Below the pieces are notes generated by a model. The model saw only the letters and a list, made by a program, of their open reading frames with translations, was not told the DNA's origin and ran no database searches. A stretch of 64,000 nucleotides of DNA, taken from NCBI RefSeq assembly GCF_023715485.1, contig NZ_JAMBOF010000008.1, positions 1 through 64,000 on the forward strand, written 5' to 3'. Position 1 is the stretch's first letter. Every line of letters begins with the position of its first letter. Shown piece after piece: positions 55,090 through 63,058 of this stretch. A program made the position numbers and the translations under genes. The stretch comes from Mesobacillus subterraneus. Lineage in GTDB: Bacteria > Bacillota > Bacilli > Bacillales > Cytobacillaceae.

Positions 55090-55779
55090 TTAACTTCTCA
55101 CTGTCAGCCTTTCAATCCTTTTTTCCTGATTGCCTTCAATCAATGACTGGACATAAATGCTTGGAGTATGGATACTGTTCGGATCTAATTCGCCCACTTC
55201 ATATAGATTTTCGACTTCTGCAATGGTGACCTTTCCGGCAGCAGCAATCATCGGATTGAAGTTCCTTGCTGTTTTATGGTAGACGAGATTGCCCATCTTG
55301 TCGCCCTTCCAGGCCCTGACAATGCTGAAATCTGCAGTCAGCGCTTCTTCCAGCAAGTATTCCTTGCCGTTGAACATCCGTGTTTCTTTTCCGTCAGCGA
55401 TAGGAGTGCCTACTCCGGCTGGAGTATAAAATGCCGGAATGCCAGCGCCGCCTGCCCTGATTTTTTCAGCAAGAGTGCCCTGCGGGATCAGCTCAACTTC
55501 GATTTCACCCGATAAAACCTGTCTTTCGAACTCTTTGTTTTCCCCTACATAGGAACCTACCATTTTTTTAATCTGCTTATTTTTAAGCAGCAGGCCAAGG
55601 CCCCAATCATCCACGCCGCAGTTGTTGGAGATGACGGTCAGATCTTTTACCCCTTTTTCTACAAGTGCCAACACAGCATTTTCCGGTATGCCACAGAGCC
55701 CGAAACCGCCAACCATCAAGGTTGCTCCATCCTGGATATCAGCTACTGCTTCTTGAAAGGATGTACAAATTCTTTTCAT
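55090..55779 (-). CDS. scoA: 3-oxoacid CoA-transferase subunit A
   Basis: A 230-residue subunit with the family signature [17 protein letters not shown] near the N terminus and [21 protein letters not shown] later. It starts at 55779 behind AGGAG, 10 codons inside the open frame. Expected reaction: succinyl-CoA + acetoacetate to succinate + acetoacetyl-CoA, the entry step of ketone-body breakdown. The partner thiolase follows upstream. Confidence 0.9.
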   Translation of the reverse strand: MKRICTSFQEAVADIQDGATLMVGGFGLCGIPENAVLALVEKGVKDLTVISNNCGVDDWGLGLLLKNKQIKKMVGSYVGENKEFERQVLSGEIEVELIPQGTLAEKIRAGGAGIPAFYTPAGVGTPIADGKETRMFNGKEYLLEEALTADFSIVRAWKGDKMGNLVYHKTARNFNPMIAAAGKVTIAEVENLYEVGELDPNSIHTPSIYVQSLIEGNQEKRIERLTVRS

Positions 55780-55803
55780 TCGTTTCTCCTCCTTATTCGA
55801 AAA

Positions 55804-55845
55804 GCTCAAGCGCCGCCGGCTGCCGGAAAGCGCTGGAGCTAGACA
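55804..55845. repeat. Fragment of the structured repeat seen at 20443-20806
   Basis: CTCAAGCGCC and AAAGCGCTGGAGCTAGACAG resemble the flanks of the larger repeat. About 42 bp, between scoA and the thiolase gene. Confidence 0.5.
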
Positions 55846-55881
55846 GTAATTTAAGTAATAAAAAAATGACTTATGTGAATC

Positions 55882-57069
55882 TTAAGCGAGTTCGACGACT
55901 GTAGCTACACCCTGTCCGCCGCCGATGCATAATGTGGCAAGTCCGGTTTTCGCGTTTCTTCGCTTCATTTCATGGATCAAGGTTACAAGAATCCTTGCCC
56001 CGCTCGCACCGATTGGATGCCCCAGCGCGATCGCACCGCCGTTCACGTTTAAAATATCCTTGTTAAAATTAAGTTCACGGTCCACAGCCAATGACTGGGC
56101 AGCAAAGGCTTCATTCGCCTCGATCAGCTCCATGTCCTCCATCGTCTTGCCGGCTTTGTCCAATGCTTTCTTGACTGCGTTGACCGGACCAATTCCCATG
56201 ATGCTCGGATCTACACCCGCACTCGCATTTCCTTTGATGACAACTAGCGGCTTAAGGCCCAGTTCCGCTGCCTTTGCCCTGCTCATCACAACCAAAGCGG
56301 CTGCCCCGTCGTTGATTCCTGAAGCGTTTCCTGCGGTTACGCTTCCATCCTTCTTGAACGCAGCGCGCAGTCCGCCAAGTTTCTCAGCTGTTGTCCCTTT
56401 TTTCGGATATTCATCTGTATCAAAAATAATCGGGTCGCCTTTTCGCTGCGGAATTTGGATCGCGACAATTTCATCCTTGAACTTGCCATCTTCAATTGCT
56501 TTTGCGGCCTTTTCCTGGCTGGAAGCCGCAAATTCATCCTGTTCCGTGCGGCCGATTTCATATTTAGTGCAAAGATTTTCAGCCGTTACACCCATATGGT
56601 AGTCATTGAACGCACACCACAGACCGTCTGAAATCATGCTGTCAACGAGCTTTTGGTCACCCATCTTAAAGCCATCTCGGGCATTTTTCAAAAGATAAGG
56701 GGCTTGGCTCATATTCTCCATTCCGCCAGCCACTACGATTTCTGCATCTCCCGCGATAATCGCCTGTGCTGCCAGGTGGACGGCCTTCAAGCCGGATCCG
56801 CATACTTTATTAATCGTCATAGAGGAAGCGCTTACAGGAAGGCCCGCTTTTATTGCTGCCTGTCTCGCAGGATTCTGCCCAAGGCCAGCCTGCAGGACAT
56901 TGCCCATGATGACTTCATCCACCTGATCCGGCTGGACTCCTGCCTGCTTAAGTGCATCTTTAATTACCGCGGCTCCTAGTTCCGGCGCAGAAATATTCTT
57001 CAAACTACCATTAAAGCTGCCGATTGCTGTTCTTACCGCAGCTACGATTACTGCTTCGGTTTTGCTCAA
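55882..57069 (-). CDS. Acetyl-CoA C-acetyltransferase (thiolase)
   Basis: A 395-residue thiolase. The nucleophilic cysteine lies in [15 protein letters not shown], the catalytic His in [17 protein letters not shown], and the second cysteine in [14 protein letters not shown]. It cleaves acetoacetyl-CoA to two acetyl-CoA (or the reverse). I choose TTG at 57069, giving [13 protein letters not shown], because AAGGGTGAG lies just upstream; the open frame reaches 57096. Divergent from mvaB. Confidence 0.9.
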   Translation of the reverse strand: MSKTEAVIVAAVRTAIGSFNGSLKNISAPELGAAVIKDALKQAGVQPDQVDEVIMGNVLQAGLGQNPARQAAIKAGLPVSASSMTINKVCGSGLKAVHLAAQAIIAGDAEIVVAGGMENMSQAPYLLKNARDGFKMGDQKLVDSMISDGLWCAFNDYHMGVTAENLCTKYEIGRTEQDEFAASSQEKAAKAIEDGKFKDEIVAIQIPQRKGDPIIFDTDEYPKKGTTAEKLGGLRAAFKKDGSVTAGNASGINDGAAALVVMSRAKAAELGLKPLVVIKGNASAGVDPSIMGIGPVNAVKKALDKAGKTMEDMELIEANEAFAAQSLAVDRELNFNKDILNVNGGAIALGHPIGASGARILVTLIHEMKRRNAKTGLATLCIGGGQGVATVVELA

Positions 57070-57114
57070 ACTGCTCACCCTTTCTCTAGTTCTCACATGT
57101 TATTTACTTCTATT

Positions 57115-57129
57115 GATTTGAATCAAATC
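57115..57129. promoter_or_regulatory. Perfect 15-bp palindrome in the divergent thiolase/mvaB spacer
   Basis: GATTTG-AAT-CAAATC lies 46 bp upstream of the thiolase start and 31 bp before the mvaB -35. Its position between divergent promoters suggests an operator; the regulator is not identified. Confidence 0.5.
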
Positions 57130-57159
57130 CCTTTTATTTTATCAAAATTTTATTTATTC

Positions 57160-57189
57160 TTGCATTTTTAAAAATTTTCTATTTACAAT
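57160..57189 (+). promoter_or_regulatory. Candidate mvaB promoter
   Basis: TTGCAT (57160-57165), an 18-bp spacer and TACAAT (57184-57189). The ribosome site AAAAGGAGG follows at 57200-57208. Confidence 0.5.
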
Positions 57190-57218
57190 GAAGGTATCTG
57201 AAAAGGAGGGTACTTAAA

Positions 57219-58121
57219 ATGCTGCAGCTTCCTGAAAAGGTTGAAATAATCGAGGTTGGCCCAAGGGACGGACTCCAGAACGAAAAAAGCTTCGTTCCTA
57301 CAGAAATTAAGAAAGATTTTATCAGCGCTTTAAAAAGTGCCGGACTGAAAGAGATGGAGCTTACATCCTTCGTATCGCCTAAATGGGTGCCGCAAATGGG
57401 CGATGCCGCCGAGATCGTTACTGATTGTCTCGACGGCAATACAAGAAATATAGTGCTCGCTCCAAACAAAAAAGGAATCGAGCGCGTTTATATGACGGAC
57501 TGCAAAGCGGTCGCTGTCTTCGTCGGTGTCAGCAACACTTTCAACCAGAAAAATATCAACAAGTCTACTGCAGAAAGCCTTGCCGAAGTATTGCCATTGA
57601 TCGCGGAACTGAAGGCTAAGGACTTCTTTGTGCGCGCCTGCATTTCCACTGCTTTTTATTGCCCATATGAAGGGAAGGTCAACGAGGATGAAGTTCTTGC
57701 CCTTTGCGGTGAGTTTGTTCAAGCTGGCGTCGATGAATTGAGTGTGGCCGATACAATCGGAATGGCTGCGCCCAATGAGTCCTATTCATTATTTTCTAAA
57801 TTGAAGGAAGCATACCCAGACGTGCTATTGACGGCCCATTTTCATGATACGAGAAAGCTTGGTCTGTCCAATATTTTCGCTGCGCTTCAGGCAGGGATCA
57901 CGCGTTATGATACTTCGGCCGGCGGACTCGGAGGCTGCCCATTCGCTCCTGGCGCTGCCGGGAACGCGGCTACCGAAGATGTCGTCTATATGCTGCATAG
58001 GATGGGAATTGACACTGGTGTCGACCTGGATAAGCTGATCCAGGCAATCCAGATTATCCAGCCACATATTTCAAGGCCGATTGAAAGCACTTATTTTCGA
58101 CTGAATTCTGTAATGGTGTAA
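57219..58121 (+). CDS. mvaB: Hydroxymethylglutaryl-CoA lyase
   Basis: A 300-residue DRE-TIM metallolyase. The N-terminal VGPRDGLQNE and C-terminal signature GLGGCPFAPGAAGNAATE are diagnostic for HMG-CoA lyase. It cleaves 3-hydroxy-3-methylglutaryl-CoA to acetoacetate and acetyl-CoA. The acetoacetate can be activated by the neighbouring CoA-transferase and cut by the thiolase. The start at 57219 follows AAAAGGAGGG. Confidence 0.93.
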   Translation: MLQLPEKVEIIEVGPRDGLQNEKSFVPTEIKKDFISALKSAGLKEMELTSFVSPKWVPQMGDAAEIVTDCLDGNTRNIVLAPNKKGIERVYMTDCKAVAVFVGVSNTFNQKNINKSTAESLAEVLPLIAELKAKDFFVRACISTAFYCPYEGKVNEDEVLALCGEFVQAGVDELSVADTIGMAAPNESYSLFSKLKEAYPDVLLTAHFHDTRKLGLSNIFAALQAGITRYDTSAGGLGGCPFAPGAAGNAATEDVVYMLHRMGIDTGVDLDKLIQAIQIIQPHISRPIESTYFRLNSVMV

Positions 58122-58195
58122 AATTTGTTGCATAAGCTTCCTTGCTGAAATCCATCTTATTAGGTGAAGCCAATAAGTTGAAGGGAGCACATCAC

Positions 58196-58327
58196 ATGAG
58201 CCAGAAACGCGATAAAGGATACAGCCAGCAAGGCAAGCCAAACGCAGACAATGTAAAGCAGAAAATCGCCGCTGAGGATCTGGAAAAAGCAATTCATCCA
58301 ACAAAGCGACAAAATTCACAGCAATAA
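58196..58327 (+). CDS. Small hydrophilic hypothetical protein (43 residues)
   Basis: A lysine- and glutamine-rich protein: MSQKRDKGYSQQGKPNADN ... AEDLEKAIHPTKRQNSQQ. AGGGAG lies 8 nt upstream of the ATG at 58196, and a terminator follows at 58335. I do not recognise the family. Composition and size resemble small spore or stress proteins, but no motif supports that. Confidence 0.7.
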   Translation: MSQKRDKGYSQQGKPNADNVKQKIAAEDLEKAIHPTKRQNSQQ

Positions 58328-58334
58328 TTTTTCA

Positions 58335-58359
58335 GACCGCCCCCACCGGCGGTCTTTTA
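58335..58359 (+). terminator. Terminator before yqkD
   Basis: GACCGCC (58335-58341) pairs with GGCGGTC (58348-58354), followed by TTTT. Confidence 0.85.
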
Positions 58360-58420
58360 TGTTTGTATTATTAATACTAATGGTAAAATAAAGAAAAACG
58401 CATTATTCGGAGGGTTGAGC

Positions 58421-59368
58421 TTGAGAAAGACGTTCCGTGTTTTATTTTCATTTCTGCTCGTACTTGCCTCTTTAGGGGTTTATATCTCCAATAAACTTAT
58501 GTTCTTGAAAAAGAAGGCGGATGAAGAAATTTTGACCCGGGAAACAGAGGCCGGCCACTTGATACCTGATGAATATGAGGCTTTGCCTAAACGCGAAGTA
58601 ACGATCCCTTCTTCTTTTGGCTACCAATTGAAGGCCGTCCTTGTTGAACCTCACGACACAAACCGGTACATCATCATTGCCCATGGGGTGACGCAGAGCA
58701 AAACAAATTCCGTAAAATATATGAATCTGTTTTTAAACAGAGGCTACAATGCTGTTATTTATGACCATCGCCGCCACGGAGAATCGGGCGGAAAGACAAC
58801 AAGCTATGGCTACTATGAAAAGTTCGATCTGAAATCGGTCGTAGACTGGCTAAGGGAAGAAAAAGGGGCTGACCTATTTCTCGGAATCCACGGAGAATCG
58901 ATGGGGGCTGCTACATTGCTCCTCTATGCCGGCATGCTTGAAGATGGCGCTGATTTCTATGTTGCGGATTGCCCTTTTTCCGACTTCAGCGAGCAGCTCG
59001 CCTATCGCATCAAGGAAGAGGTCAAATTGCTTCCTCCGCGACTGTTGCTCCCAGTCGCCAGCTTGTTCCTTCGCATCCGTGACAAATATTCGCTTAACGA
59101 TGTTTCGCCAATATCGGTCATTGAGAATATAAACAATCCAATCCTCTTCATCCATAGCCGCAAGGACGATTTCATCCTGCCTTCGATGACCGAGGCATTG
59201 TTTGAACAGAAGAAGGGGCCAAAGAAACTGTATATGGCCGAAAATGGCCATCACGCTCAGTCGTACAGCCAAAACCGCCAGGAATACGAGAAAGTTCTTG
59301 ATGAATTTCTTGAGGAACATGTTTTTGCAGCTGATCAAGATGCTGAGGATATTGTTTTGGAGACTTAG
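58421..59368 (+). CDS. yqkD: Membrane-anchored alpha/beta hydrolase YqkD
   Basis: A 315-residue hydrolase with an N-terminal membrane segment (FRVLFSFLLVLASLGVYI) and an alpha/beta-hydrolase fold. The nucleophile elbow is GIHGESMGAA, the oxyanion HG motif IIAHGVTQ, the catalytic Asp and His near the C terminus (SRKDDFILP, ENGHHAQS). Start TTG at 58421, 6 nt after CGGAGGG, chosen over the TTG at 58415. Substrate unknown; matches B. subtilis YqkD. Confidence 0.85.
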   Translation: MRKTFRVLFSFLLVLASLGVYISNKLMFLKKKADEEILTRETEAGHLIPDEYEALPKREVTIPSSFGYQLKAVLVEPHDTNRYIIIAHGVTQSKTNSVKYMNLFLNRGYNAVIYDHRRHGESGGKTTSYGYYEKFDLKSVVDWLREEKGADLFLGIHGESMGAATLLLYAGMLEDGADFYVADCPFSDFSEQLAYRIKEEVKLLPPRLLLPVASLFLRIRDKYSLNDVSPISVIENINNPILFIHSRKDDFILPSMTEALFEQKKGPKKLYMAENGHHAQSYSQNRQEYEKVLDEFLEEHVFAADQDAEDIVLET

Positions 59369-59405
59369 ATGTTTGATTTACGAACCAAGTGTCCAATCAG
59401 CATGT

Positions 59406-59509
59406 CTATCGGACATTTTTCTCTTCCTGCATCTCTGTTTTGTCTGATAGGACCCTTCTATCGGACATTTCTTTCTTCCTGCGACTCTGTTTTGTCCGAT
59501 AGCGCTATT
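59406..59509. repeat. Tandem hairpin array C, two units, period 52 bp
   Basis: Units CTATCGGACATTT start at 59406 and 59458 (period 52). An incomplete unit precedes them (TGTCCAATCAGCATGT near 59390-59405). The complementary TGTCTGATAG and CTATCGGACA form a 10-bp stem that spans unit borders. It lies between the converging yqkD and lipoprotein genes. Confidence 0.85.
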
Positions 59510-59550
59510 CAGTTCCTGTCTCTTTTTTGAGCCGAGCGAGCGAAATAAAA

Positions 59551-59578
59551 AAGGCTGGCTCATCTAAGAGCCAACCTT
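59551..59578. terminator. Lipoprotein gene terminator
   Basis: AAGGCTGGCTC (59551-59561) pairs with GAGCCAACCTT (59568-59578) with one mismatch, with T runs on both sides. It abuts the stop codon. Confidence 0.85.
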
Positions 59579-60124
59579 TTACTGCTTTTCACCCTGGCGA
59601 TCGACTTCTTTGCCGTCAGCGTTCAATGCCCTGACTTCCTTATAATCGCCAATCGCGTAATAGTAGCGTTCATTTTCTTTTTCAAAGATTTCTATTTTAG
59701 TAAACTTGCCATCAGCCCCTGCAGCCTCAATTGTTTTGATGTCAGGGTTTACGACCTTTCCAAAGATAACCGGAATCTTGGAATCCAATTTACCATTTGT
59801 ATTATAGGTATGGAAAGTGTCGGCATACAAAATCATGAAATCATTTTTATAATAAGTCCAGTGGTTATGCCCTACATTTTCCCAGCCCTCTTTTTCGCTG
59901 CCTTCAATATAGGCGACCGCAAGAGCGGCGAATGTATTGGATCCTTCCTTTTGCTCAGTTGTGTAAAAGACTAGCCATCCATCCTTTACTTCTTCCTTGT
60001 GGACAATCTGTTTGATGTTGAACGGAATATCGTTTTGGATTGCTTCCCCTGCAGTTTTATATGCGCACGCTGACAATACAATCATGCACATGACTATTAT
60101 GGCTGCCCGCCGCAAATTCCCCAT
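59579..60124 (-). CDS. Putative lipoprotein, unknown function
   Basis: A 181-residue protein with lipoprotein signal peptide: a basic start, hydrophobic core and lipobox LSAC (cysteine at residue 20). The mature part contains TEQKEGSNTFAALAVAYIEG and an end region EIFEKENERYYYAIGDYKEV. Family not recognised. The gene starts at 60124 behind GGAGGAG. It is monocistronic. Confidence 0.78.
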   Translation of the reverse strand: MGNLRRAAIIVMCMIVLSACAYKTAGEAIQNDIPFNIKQIVHKEEVKDGWLVFYTTEQKEGSNTFAALAVAYIEGSEKEGWENVGHNHWTYYKNDFMILYADTFHTYNTNGKLDSKIPVIFGKVVNPDIKTIEAAGADGKFTKIEIFEKENERYYYAIGDYKEVRALNADGKEVDRQGEKQ

Positions 60125-60215
60125 AGTTCTCCTCCTGCCTTTTCATCAAACTTCTATGTATTCCTACATCCTTCTCTCTTATTTAACCTATTTTTCAAAT
60201 ATTTGTAAACTTTTT

Positions 60216-60542
60216 TTATATTGTTTTATCAAAATAACTCATTCGGGGATTTAAATATTCGTTAGGACTCTTCAACTGAAAACAGCCGGAAGCTTCCTTA
60301 TAGTCAAGCGTCATCTCTTCATCAAAAAAGACTTCCTTGGATTTTTCAATATAGACAGGAATATCACTTGTACTGAGTTCACTTTCATTCTCATGGCACT
60401 CGCTTTCCAGCCAGAGGGCCGCAATACCATTCACTGCACAGCCACAGCCGTCTATATCGTACTTCAGTTTTAAATATCCTTGTTTTCCTGAAATTTTTTC
60501 GTTGAGTTTATTTGCTGCTGCTTCGGTGATTTTCAACTTCAT
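60216..60542 (-). CDS. yqkB: HesB-like Fe-S protein YqkB
   Basis: A 108-residue protein of the HesB/IscA-like superfamily: ITEAAANKLNEKI at the N terminus, GCGCAVNG and SGCFQL with conserved cysteines. Matches YqkB of B. subtilis. Probably binds or delivers iron-sulfur clusters; not essential in known hosts. GGGAG precedes the start. Confidence 0.82.
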   Translation of the reverse strand: MKLKITEAAANKLNEKISGKQGYLKLKYDIDGCGCAVNGIAALWLESECHENESELSTSDIPVYIEKSKEVFFDEEMTLDYKEASGCFQLKSPNEYLNPRMSYFDKTI

Positions 60543-60693
60543 GACTGCACTCCCTTTCTGATTTTTTTATTTTAACATACCATTTTCCATTTTTCGTTTT
60601 GAAACCCCTGCCTGACTTTCAAAATAATCTTGCAATTTTCCTGATTAACTACTACTATCAAAGATAATTGTGACTTAGAAAGGAGTGTTTATT

Positions 60694-60909
60694 TTGACAA
60701 AAGTAACGATTAAAGTGAATGATAATGGATCATTAAGGATTACCGGCGATGTTGAACTGCTGGATGGCGCCGGCAATGCATATGAAACGAAGCCGGCTTT
60801 CTCTCTTTGCCGCTGTGGAATGAGCAAAAACATGCCGTTTTGCGATGCTTCCCATAAAGGGAAGTTCGAGTCCGTCGTCCGTGCTCCGCAATCTGAAGAA
60901 ACGGAATGA
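60694..60909 (+). CDS. CDGSH-type iron-sulfur protein
   Basis: A 71-residue protein with the [2Fe-2S] ligand motif C39-x-C41 ... C50, D51-A-S-H54 (CRCGMSKNMPFCDASH), which is the CDGSH pattern with Ala for Gly. Likely an electron-transfer or cluster-holding protein. Start TTG at 60694, 8 nt after AGGAG; the GTG at 60685 lies inside the site. Confidence 0.85.
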   Translation: MTKVTIKVNDNGSLRITGDVELLDGAGNAYETKPAFSLCRCGMSKNMPFCDASHKGKFESVVRAPQSEETE

Positions 60910-60972
60910 TGTTTGAGGGCAATGGTCATTCCATTGCTCTTTTTTGTGGAGTTGCCATTGGCTAAAAACACC

Positions 60973-61311
60973 TTACCATTCGTCTGCATGCCTGACATCC
61001 GCAATGGCCGTAAGCTGGATGCGATGGAGTTCCTCGAATTTGTCCACAACATGGAGCTTCTGTCCGAGGTCGTTCCAGTAATGGATTTTCCCGACCACCA
61101 GTTCATACCTCCGCTGGCGGTAATAGGTGATGCTGACTGGACGGTTATACTCCATCGCTTCGAGAATGGTTTCGTTCAATTGTTCGAGCTGCTGCTCATC
61201 AAGCTGTCTTTGTTGTTCATATTGGTCCTCCTGTGCCCAGTCACGGAGCAGCTTTACATGTTCTGGAAGCATCATTGAAGTCCATTTAATTCTTCCACGA
61301 TCACGAATCAT
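60973..61311 (-). CDS. yqjX: YolD-like protein YqjX
   Basis: A 112-residue protein of the YolD-like family: DRGRIKWTSMMLPEHVKLL at the start, then PVSITYYRQRRYELVVGKIH. These proteins accompany Y-family polymerases (YqjW and UvrX). It lies 21 bp after polY2, as in B. subtilis. Function is unproven. Confidence 0.85.
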   Translation of the reverse strand: MIRDRGRIKWTSMMLPEHVKLLRDWAQEDQYEQQRQLDEQQLEQLNETILEAMEYNRPVSITYYRQRRYELVVGKIHYWNDLGQKLHVVDKFEELHRIQLTAIADVRHADEW

Positions 61312-61332
61312 CTTTATCTCCTCCTTCTGCTA

Positions 61333-62592
61333 TCAGCCTTTGTGTCCACCAACGAGTGCCGCTCGATGCCTTGCTGTTCCGGCTGCCGTATAGGAAACCG
61401 CTCTTAAAAGGGCTGTCGAGCCATACCGGCTGCGAATCCGGTCCATTGCATAGCCTAGCTCTTTCTTCTTCCAGCCGTTCTTTTCAAATAAATTCAATTG
61501 GAATTCGCTGTCGGTGATGAGGTTCCCGAGTGAAATTGAAATGCTGCGCACCGTCTTTCCCGTGTAGTTCTCGGCAAAAAGCTCAAGACAGACGCGATAC
61601 AGATCCATCGTGATATTCGTCGGTTCCTCGATCGTCCTGGACCGGTGGAAGCCTCCGCCGAATTCATCCTGGCTGTAGCCTACCCCAAAGCTGATTGTCC
61701 GCCCGGCTTTCCCATGGCTCCTTGCCCGGCGTGCGACTTCCTCGCACATTTCGAGGATGACATGCTTGATTTCCTTTTCTTCTTTATAATCCCGCAGCAG
61801 AATCTGGCTTTTCCCAAAGCTGATTTGACCTTCCATGATAGGAGCACCGATATCCGAGAAATCAATTCCCCACGCATGCCAGTAAAGCTGGTTGCCCATG
61901 ATGCCAAATTTTTTCTCCAGTTTTTCAAGGTCATAGCGGGCAAGCTGGCCGACGGTAAAAATCCCCATGCTGTTCAGTGTTTTTTCGACACGGCGGCCAA
62001 TCCCCCACATTTCGCTGAGCGGCGAGATATTCCACAGCTTTGTCTGGACGTCTTCATAGGTCCACTCAGCAATGCCTTTCTTTTTCGCATCCAGGTCAAG
62101 GCAAAGTTTTGACATCAGCATATTCGGGCCAATTCCAATGGCGCAAGGGAGCTGGAACTCGCGCTCGATATCATCTTTGATTTTTTTTGCGATTGAAGCA
62201 GCGTCTCCCCAAAGCTTCGAAGCCCCATCTACTTTTATGAAGCTTTCGTCGACACTATAGGTATGGATCGCTTCCTTCGGGACATAGCGATTGAATACAC
62301 GGGAGATTTCAGTGGAGATTCGCAGGTACGTTGACATTTGGGGATCAACGACAATAATTCGCGGATCATCAGGAATTTCAAACTTCCGCGAGCCGGTTTT
62401 TATGCCAAAGTCTTTTTTCAAACGGGGCGATGCTGCCAGGACGACGCTTCCCGGACGGTCGAGGTTCCCGACCACAGCCAGGTAGCATTCAAGAGGATCA
62501 AGGTCCAGCATCACTGCGGAACAGCTGGCATAGAAGCTTTTCATATCAACACAAAGAATTTTGTTTTGCGGCATTTCGCTGTAATCGACCAT
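61333..62592 (-). CDS. polY2: Y-family DNA polymerase PolY2 (YqjW)
   Basis: A 419-residue translesion polymerase of the UmuC/UvrX type. Palm motifs: DMKSFYASC (metal-binding Asp) and YSVDESFIKVDG (SxDE). A helix-hairpin-helix segment (SEMWGIGRRVEKTLNSMG) and the little-finger domain follow. Start ATG 62592 has AGGAG 8 nt upstream. Two LexA boxes lie upstream. It is the damage-inducible member of the pair and is followed by yqjX. Confidence 0.92.
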   Translation of the reverse strand: MVDYSEMPQNKILCVDMKSFYASCSAVMLDLDPLECYLAVVGNLDRPGSVVLAASPRLKKDFGIKTGSRKFEIPDDPRIIVVDPQMSTYLRISTEISRVFNRYVPKEAIHTYSVDESFIKVDGASKLWGDAASIAKKIKDDIEREFQLPCAIGIGPNMLMSKLCLDLDAKKKGIAEWTYEDVQTKLWNISPLSEMWGIGRRVEKTLNSMGIFTVGQLARYDLEKLEKKFGIMGNQLYWHAWGIDFSDIGAPIMEGQISFGKSQILLRDYKEEKEIKHVILEMCEEVARRARSHGKAGRTISFGVGYSQDEFGGGFHRSRTIEEPTNITMDLYRVCLELFAENYTGKTVRSISISLGNLITDSEFQLNLFEKNGWKKKELGYAMDRIRSRYGSTALLRAVSYTAAGTARHRAALVGGHKG

Positions 62593-62630
62593 GTTTTTTT
62601 CTCCTTTCTGCAGGTTGTCTGCCATTAATA

Positions 62631-62644
62631 GGAACATCTGTTCT
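62631..62644 (-). promoter_or_regulatory. LexA box 1 (polY2)
   Basis: GGAACATCTGTTCT contains GAAC-N4-GTTC and fits the Bacillus SOS consensus. It lies just after the -10 TATAAT (62650-62655). Confidence 0.8.
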
Positions 62645-62669
62645 ATTTCATTATACCCATAATCTTAAG

Positions 62670-62683
62670 CGAATATGCGTTCG
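62670..62683 (-). promoter_or_regulatory. LexA box 2 (polY2)
   Basis: CGAATATGCGTTCG differs from the consensus CGAACRNRYGTTCG at one position. It overlaps the -35 region. Confidence 0.75.
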
Positions 62684-62820
62684 GTTTCAATGGTAATTTT
62701 CCGGCGGACTGACTTAATTAAGGTGTAAATGGTGAGTCATGCCAATGTTGGACATTTTTATACAGTGCTGTTTTCAGCTGGCAGTTCAGAGTATAATCGG
62801 ATGGAGAGGTGCTATTTTTC

Positions 62821-63012
62821 ATGGATAAAAAACTCATTCGAAAGATGATCCAGAAATGCTTCGTGCAGTACCGGCATGATGATTCACTGCCGTTCAGCGA
62901 GGCGGAATTTGAAGAAATATATATAAAGATTGTGGAACTGAAAAATGAGGAGCCTGAGACGGATTTGCATGACATCATTAATGATGCGGTTTATGAATTT
63001 TTGGCTACATAA
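62821..63012 (+). CDS. yqzH: YqzH-family protein
   Basis: A 63-residue acidic protein: DKKLIRKMIQKCFVQYRHDD, then PETDLHDIINDAVYEFL. It matches the YqzH family, found next to yqjX/yqjW in Bacillus. Function unknown. ATG 62821 follows GGAGAGG; a TATAAT at 62792-62797 is the likely -10. Confidence 0.82.
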   Translation: MDKKLIRKMIQKCFVQYRHDDSLPFSEAEFEEIYIKIVELKNEEPETDLHDIINDAVYEFLAT

Positions 63013-63028
63013 AAAAATCACCAAATCG

Positions 63029-63056
63029 AAAAGGCTGCCCTGCAGGACAGCCTTTT
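63029..63056. terminator. Bidirectional terminator between yqzH and the last gene
   Basis: AAAAGGCTG and CAGCCTTTT pair around a CCCTGCAGGA loop, with A/T runs at both ends. Confidence 0.8.
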
Positions 63057-63058
63057 GA

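Noticed and set aside
55925-56602. 225-residue plus-strand ORF
   Set aside because: Antisense to the thiolase gene; composition is that of a shadow frame.
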